In this document: in pieces, positions 59,963-64,000 of the stretch
Position numbering within the stretch: the first letter of the stretch is position 1
Layout of the letters: each line of letters begins with the position of its first letter
Origin: Halococcus qingdaonensis
GTDB taxonomy: Archaea; Halobacteriota; Halobacteria; Halobacteriales; Halococcaceae
NCBI RefSeq assembly: GCF_024508235.1
Contig: NZ_CP101943.1
Span: 2,577,112 to 2,641,111, forward strand
Length of the DNA stretch: 64,000 bases
Direction of reading: 5' to 3'
Notes under the pieces: generated by a model
Told to the model about the DNA's origin: nothing
Database searches by the model: none
The model's input: the letters and a program-made list of their open reading frames with translations, nothing else
Translations under genes and position numbers: made by a program

Positions 59963-61462
59963 ATGAAACTCCCGGACGCACAACGCGCCGTGCTCGAAGC
60001 CGCGAGCGCGAACGAGGCACGGTCGATCGAGCGACTGGCCGCCGAGGCCGATCTGCCGGAGCCGACGGTGGTCGGGGCGGCCTTCACTCTCGAAGAAGAG
60101 GGGCTCGTCGGCCTCACCGAACGCATCGAGACCGATGCAGCGCTCACCGAGGAGGGTCGTGAGTACGCCGACACCGAACTGCCCGAACTGGCCCTCCACG
60201 AGGCCGTCGTCGCGGCCGGCGGCGAGATAGACCTCGGCAGCGCGATCAACGAGGCCGATCTCGAGGGCCCACAGGTCGACATCGCGCTCTCGAACTTCTC
60301 CAGGAAGGGGTACGGAACGATCGACAGCGGGCAGATCTCGGTCGCCCCCGACGCGGACCCGGCTGACGATCCCGAGCGGCTGGCGCTCGCGACGCTCGCC
60401 GACGATGGATCTATCGACGACGAGTCGGTGCTCGACGGACTCGCCGGTCGCAACCTCGTCGCGCGCGAAGAGACCACCGTCCGCGAGGTCACGCTCGCCG
60501 ACGACGGCGTCACCGCGCTGATGGAGGGGATCGAAATAGCAGACACAGTCGGGGCGCTCACCCCCGAGATGCTCACTACCGGCGAGTGGCGCGACGCGGA
60601 TTTCGCCGCGTACAACGTCGAAGCCGACGCCGAGCGCGCGCAGGCCGGTCGCCTCCATCCGCTCCGGCGGACCGCCGAGCGCGTGACGGACGTGCTCGTC
60701 GGGATGGGGTTCGAGGAGATGGACGGGCCCCACGCTGACGCCGAGTTCTGGATCAACGACTGCCTGTTCATGCCCCAGGATCACCCCGCACGAACCCACT
60801 GGGACCAGTTCACGCTCGCGACGCCCGAGAAAATCGACGATCTTCCCGACGAACTGGTTGCGGGCGTCGAACACGCCCACCGCGAGGGGGTCGGTCCGGA
60901 CGGCGACGGCTATCACTCGCCGTGGTCGACCGACATCGCCCGGCGGCTCTCGCTGCGCGGGCACACGACCTCGCTGTCGGCACGCCATCTCGCCGGCGTC
61001 GCAGCCGGTGAGCTGGAGCCGCCACAACGGCTGTTCAGCGTCGAGAAGGTGTACCGGAACGATACGCTGGATGCGACCCACCTCCTCGAATTCTTCCAGA
61101 TCGAAGGTCTGGTGATGGCCGAGGATCTCTCAGTACGCGACCTGATGGGCACGTTCACCGAATTCTACGCGCAGTTCGGCATCACCGATCTGGAGTTCAA
61201 GCCGACGTACAACCCCTATACGGAGCCGAGCTTCGAGCTGTTCGGCGAACATCCCACCACTGGCGAGCTCGTCGAGATCGGCAACTCCGGGCTCTTTCGG
61301 CCGGAGATGCTCGACCCGCTCGGCATCGACTGCGACGTGATGGCCTGGGGGCTCGCGCTCGAACGGCTGCTGATGCTCACGCACGGCTTCGAGGACATTC
61401 GGGATGTGCACGGGACGCTCGTCGATCTCGACTTCCTGCGGAACGCGGAGGTGGTCTACTGA
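59963..61462 (+). CDS. pheS: Phenylalanyl-tRNA synthetase alpha subunit
   Basis: This 499-residue class II subunit carries the active site. The N-terminal third has several winged-helix tRNA-binding modules (for example LDAVLEAASANEARS-type and FTLEEEGLVGLTE). The catalytic core from about residue 230 includes MGFEEMDGPHADAEFWINDCL, SLRGHTTSLSARHL, and GVERLLML-like LALERLLMLTHG (motif 3). Archaeal-type length. It overlaps pheT by one base (TGATG), so the two subunits are made in balance. Confidence 0.94.
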   Translation: MKLPDAQRAVLEAASANEARSIERLAAEADLPEPTVVGAAFTLEEEGLVGLTERIETDAALTEEGREYADTELPELALHEAVVAAGGEIDLGSAINEADLEGPQVDIALSNFSRKGYGTIDSGQISVAPDADPADDPERLALATLADDGSIDDESVLDGLAGRNLVAREETTVREVTLADDGVTALMEGIEIADTVGALTPEMLTTGEWRDADFAAYNVEADAERAQAGRLHPLRRTAERVTDVLVGMGFEEMDGPHADAEFWINDCLFMPQDHPARTHWDQFTLATPEKIDDLPDELVAGVEHAHREGVGPDGDGYHSPWSTDIARRLSLRGHTTSLSARHLAGVAAGELEPPQRLFSVEKVYRNDTLDATHLLEFFQIEGLVMAEDLSVRDLMGTFTEFYAQFGITDLEFKPTYNPYTEPSFELFGEHPTTGELVEIGNSGLFRPEMLDPLGIDCDVMAWGLALERLLMLTHGFEDIRDVHGTLVDLDFLRNAEVVY

Positions 61463-63174
61463 TGCCCGTCGTCGACGTCGATCCCGACGAACTCCGGCGA
61501 TTCACCGGCCACGACGAGAAGGACGACGACGAACTGCTCGACGACCTGTTCGAACTCGGTCTCGAGTTCGAGGGCGAGACCGAGGACGGACTGTTCCAAC
61601 TGGAGTTCGAGGCCGACCGGCTGGACCGCCTCTCGGTCGAGGGCGTCGCGCGCTCGCTGCGCTATCAGTACGGCGACGACACGGGCGTCTACGTTCCGTC
61701 GACCAACGACGCCGACTGGACGATCGAGGTCGCCCCAACTGTGCCGGACGAGCGCCCGTACGTCACCGGGGCCGTGATTCGAGGGGTGGACCTCGACGAG
61801 GCGGGGCTCGACTCGTTGATCCAGCTCCAAGAGAAACTCCACGCGACGATGGGTCGCGGGCGCGCGAAGGGTGCGATCGGCATCCACGACCTGACGATGC
61901 TGAAGGGCCAGAGTCGGATGGATGGCAGCCAAAACTCGATCAGCTATCGCGGCATCGAACCGGACGGGGAGAGTTTCGTCCCGCTCGATAGCGACGACGA
62001 ACTCACGCCCGCCGAGGTACTCACTGATCATCCGACCGGCGAGACGTACGCCCCCCTGCTCGACGGCTACGAGCGCTATCCCGCCATCTACGACGATCTC
62101 GGGCTGTTCTCGTTCCCGCCGGTGATCAACGGACGGCGCACCGAGGTCGACACGGGGAGCCGAGAGCTGTTCGTCGAGCTCACGGGCACCGACCAGTGGA
62201 CGATCGACCGGATGTGTACCATCATCTGCTACGCGCTCGACGCGCGCGGGGCGACGATCGAGCGCGTGAACGTCGAATACCCCGATCGTACGCTTGACCG
62301 CCCCGACTTCGCGACCGACGAGAAGACCGTTTCCCACCAGCGTATCGAGCGCGCACTCGGCATCGACGTCGACGAACGGGAGGTGATCGACCTGCTCGAA
62401 CGTGCGGGGCTCGACGCCGAGAGCGACGGCGAGGGCGACGAACCCAGCTATCGCGTTTCGATCCCGCCCTACCGAACCGACGTGCTCCATCCCGTCGACG
62501 TGATCGACGATATCGGGCGCGCGTACGGATTCAACCGTCTGGAGCCGGAGTATCCCGACGTCAGCACCGTCGGTGGCCGCCACGAGCGTTCGCGCCACGA
62601 ACGGGCGATCCGCGAGACGCTCGTCGGTTTGGGCTTCGAAGACCTGCTGAACTTCCATCTCATTGGCGAGTCGGAGAACTTCGACCGGATGGGGCTCTCG
62701 CCGGGCGACGATGCTCTCGGGGCCGCCGAACCCGCGACGATCGCCGAACCGTACAGCCGCGACTACGAGATCGTCCGCACGTGGGCGCTCCCCTCGCTGC
62801 TGATGGTCCTGGAGAACAACACCCATCGGCGCTACCCACAGGCGCTCGCCGAGGTCGGTCTCGCTGCCCGCGTGAACTCCGACGAGAACACGAATATCGC
62901 CGAGGAGCGCCGCGTCGCCGGCGTGCTCGCCCGGACCGATGCCTCCTACGAGGACGCGAAAGGACGGCTGGCATCGCTCGCGCGCGCGTTCGACGTCGAA
63001 TTGCAAACACCTGCGACCGACCATCCCTCGTTCATCGAAGGTCGCGTCGCGAGCGTCGTGCTTGACGGCGAACACGCGGGTATCGTCGGCGAACTTCACC
63101 CGGAGATACTCGTCGAGCACGGGCTGGAGGTCCCCATCGTCGGCTTCGAGTTCCGCGCTGACGCGCTTCGATAG
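61462..63174 (+). CDS. pheT: Phenylalanyl-tRNA synthetase beta subunit
   Basis: This 570-residue subunit has B1 and B3/B4 editing domains, which remove Tyr mistakenly attached to tRNA-Phe (LTMLKGQSRMDG and the ENTYP-like region), the B5 domain (EKTVSHQRIERALGIDV) and a class II-like but inactive core. It is the archaeal form, shorter than the bacterial beta chain and without its N-terminal EMAP domain. It ends at the stop of pyrD, which faces it from the other strand. Confidence 0.94.
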   Translation: MPVVDVDPDELRRFTGHDEKDDDELLDDLFELGLEFEGETEDGLFQLEFEADRLDRLSVEGVARSLRYQYGDDTGVYVPSTNDADWTIEVAPTVPDERPYVTGAVIRGVDLDEAGLDSLIQLQEKLHATMGRGRAKGAIGIHDLTMLKGQSRMDGSQNSISYRGIEPDGESFVPLDSDDELTPAEVLTDHPTGETYAPLLDGYERYPAIYDDLGLFSFPPVINGRRTEVDTGSRELFVELTGTDQWTIDRMCTIICYALDARGATIERVNVEYPDRTLDRPDFATDEKTVSHQRIERALGIDVDEREVIDLLERAGLDAESDGEGDEPSYRVSIPPYRTDVLHPVDVIDDIGRAYGFNRLEPEYPDVSTVGGRHERSRHERAIRETLVGLGFEDLLNFHLIGESENFDRMGLSPGDDALGAAEPATIAEPYSRDYEIVRTWALPSLLMVLENNTHRRYPQALAEVGLAARVNSDENTNIAEERRVAGVLARTDASYEDAKGRLASLARAFDVELQTPATDHPSFIEGRVASVVLDGEHAGIVGELHPEILVEHGLEVPIVGFEFRADALR

Positions 63175-64000
63175 TCAGTTGTCCGCGCCGACCGCGTCGG
63201 CGATCGATTCGAACCCGTCGCGTTCTAGGAGAGCGAGCAGGCCACGGTTGATCTCGCGCGCGATGGCCGGTCCCCGATAGACGAGTCCGGTGTAGAGCTG
63301 GACGAGGGACGCGCCGGCCCGGATCTTCCGGTAGGCATCCTTCGCGTTCGAAACGCCACCGACGCCGATCACCGGGATGTCGGTGCGTTCGGCCACGAAA
63401 CGGACGGTTCGTGTCGCGCGCGATTCGAGCGGTGCTCCCGAGAGCCCACCCTCTTCGGTTCGGTGTTCGCCACGGAGTGACGACGTCCGCTCAGTGGTCG
63501 TGTTCGTGGCGATGATCCCGTCTAAGGTGAGCTCTTCGGCGACCGCAACTGCCTCGGCGGTCGCGTCGTCGGTGAGGTCGGGCGAGAGCTTCACGAGCAG
63601 CGGGCTCGCGCCGGCGTCCTGGAGCGTGCCGAGGATCCGTTCCAGATGCTCGCGGTTCTGGAGATCCCGCAGCCCCGGCGTGTTCGGGCTGGAGACGTTC
63701 ACGACGAAGTAGTCGCCTGCCGCGCAGCGCTCGTATGAGTAGCGGTAGTCGGCGGCCGCCTCGTCGAGCGGCGTCGTCTTCGATTTCCCGATGTTGACGC
63801 CGACGGGAACATCAACGCGCGCACGCGTGAGTCGGTCGCCGATGCGGTCGGCACCGTGGTTGTTGAATCCCATCCGATTGACGAGCGCCTCGTCCCCTGG
63901 GAGGCGAAAGAGTCGCGGCTGCGGGTTCCCCGCCTGTGGCTCGGCGGTGACGCCACCGACTTCGACATGGCCGAAGCCGAGCGTCGAGAGTCCGCGCGGG
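63175..64000 (-). CDS. pyrD: Dihydroorotate dehydrogenase, class 2 (5' end outside window)
   Basis: The visible 275 codons cover most of this flavoprotein, which oxidises dihydroorotate to orotate with quinone in pyrimidine synthesis. The FMN-binding segment GFGHVEVGGVTAEPQAGN, NRMGFNNHGAD, GVNIGKSKTTPLDEA, VNVSSPNTPGLRDLQ and IPVIGVGGVSNAKDAYRKIRAGASLVQLYTGLVYRGP identify class 2 enzymes. The NVSSPNT Ser is the catalytic base of this class. The N-terminal part, including any membrane-binding helices, is cut off at the window edge. Confidence 0.92.
   Translation of the reverse strand, partial: PRGLSTLGFGHVEVGGVTAEPQAGNPQPRLFRLPGDEALVNRMGFNNHGADRIGDRLTRARVDVPVGVNIGKSKTTPLDEAAADYRYSYERCAAGDYFVVNVSSPNTPGLRDLQNREHLERILGTLQDAGASPLLVKLSPDLTDDATAEAVAVAEELTLDGIIATNTTTERTSSLRGEHRTEEGGLSGAPLESRATRTVRFVAERTDIPVIGVGGVSNAKDAYRKIRAGASLVQLYTGLVYRGPAIAREINRGLLALLERDGFESIADAVGADN

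Noticed and set aside
58805..61081. 758-codon reading of the flavoprotein gene
   Set aside because: The extra part is antisense to pheS; the Met at 59869 gives a coherent acidic protein and is divergent from pheS.
1..64000. CRISPR arrays, insertion sequences, integrases and rRNA genes
   Set aside because: No regularly spaced repeats, transposase or recombinase motifs, or rRNA sequence were found on reading both strands.

Overview
This window is chromosomal DNA of a halophilic archaeon (class Halobacteria). The evidence is the high G+C content, the strongly acidic proteins, and archaeal informational genes: aIF5B/IF-2, the PAN proteasomal ATPase, Nob1, PDCD5, archaeal EndA, archaeosine enzymes, SecD/SecF without SecA, and a PGF-CTERM surface protein. 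Short or absent 5' leaders and A+T-rich TATA-like boxes about 25 bases before start codons also fit. The genus cannot be fixed from the sequence alone. Most of the window looks like conserved core genome; accessory DNA is limited to a few spots.

Layout. 1-1023: an AbrB-PIN toxin-antitoxin pair with a palindromic operator. 1123-6384: UDP-glucose dehydrogenase, TrmY, a small DMT transporter, tRNA-Pro(CGG), a saccharopine-dehydrogenase-like reductase, an epoxide-hydrolase-like enzyme and a Nudix hydrolase. 6408-12006: the archaeosine genes tgtA, arcS and raSEA, split between arcS and raSEA by a 1.3 kb A+T-rich island carrying a divergent Doc/Fic-like gene. 12070-18931: a zinc micro-protein, purC/purS/purQ, two small zinc proteins and the F420 genes cofH, cofG and cofC. 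19006-24679: thymidylate kinase, an RCK protein, tRNA-Leu(TAA), a three-cysteine ferredoxin, a second AbrB-PIN pair, a cyclophilin and a divergent TrpD paralogue. 24756-32844: secF-secD, a PGF-CTERM surface protein, pgi, a CPBP protease and nob1.

33098-44176: infB, pyruvoyl arginine decarboxylase, pan, pepF, truA, an MFS transporter, hisS with two tiny downstream genes, and PDCD5. 44277-51051: a 2-oxoacid dehydrogenase operon (E1a-E1b-E2-E3) next to lipoyl synthase. 51157-58176: a CBS protein, a membrane protein with an Asp-rich DxDxDG tail, a Ski2/Hel308-type helicase, a NucS-N-like zinc-finger protein, endA and trpS. 58239-64000: an RDD protein, a ferredoxin-reductase-like flavoprotein, pheS-pheT and a truncated pyrD.

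Functional themes are tRNA maturation and charging (TrmY, TgtA/ArcS/RaSEA, TruA, EndA, HisS, TrpS, PheST), cofactor synthesis (FO/F420, lipoate), purine and pyrimidine synthesis, protein export and turnover, and oxoacid oxidation. The best candidates for something undescribed are the A+T-rich island at 9647-10935 (Doc-like protein, candidate RNA pseudoknot, tiny ORFs), the perfect 24-base palindrome at 44247-44270, and the DxDxDG-tailed membrane protein next to the helicase/zinc-finger pair.
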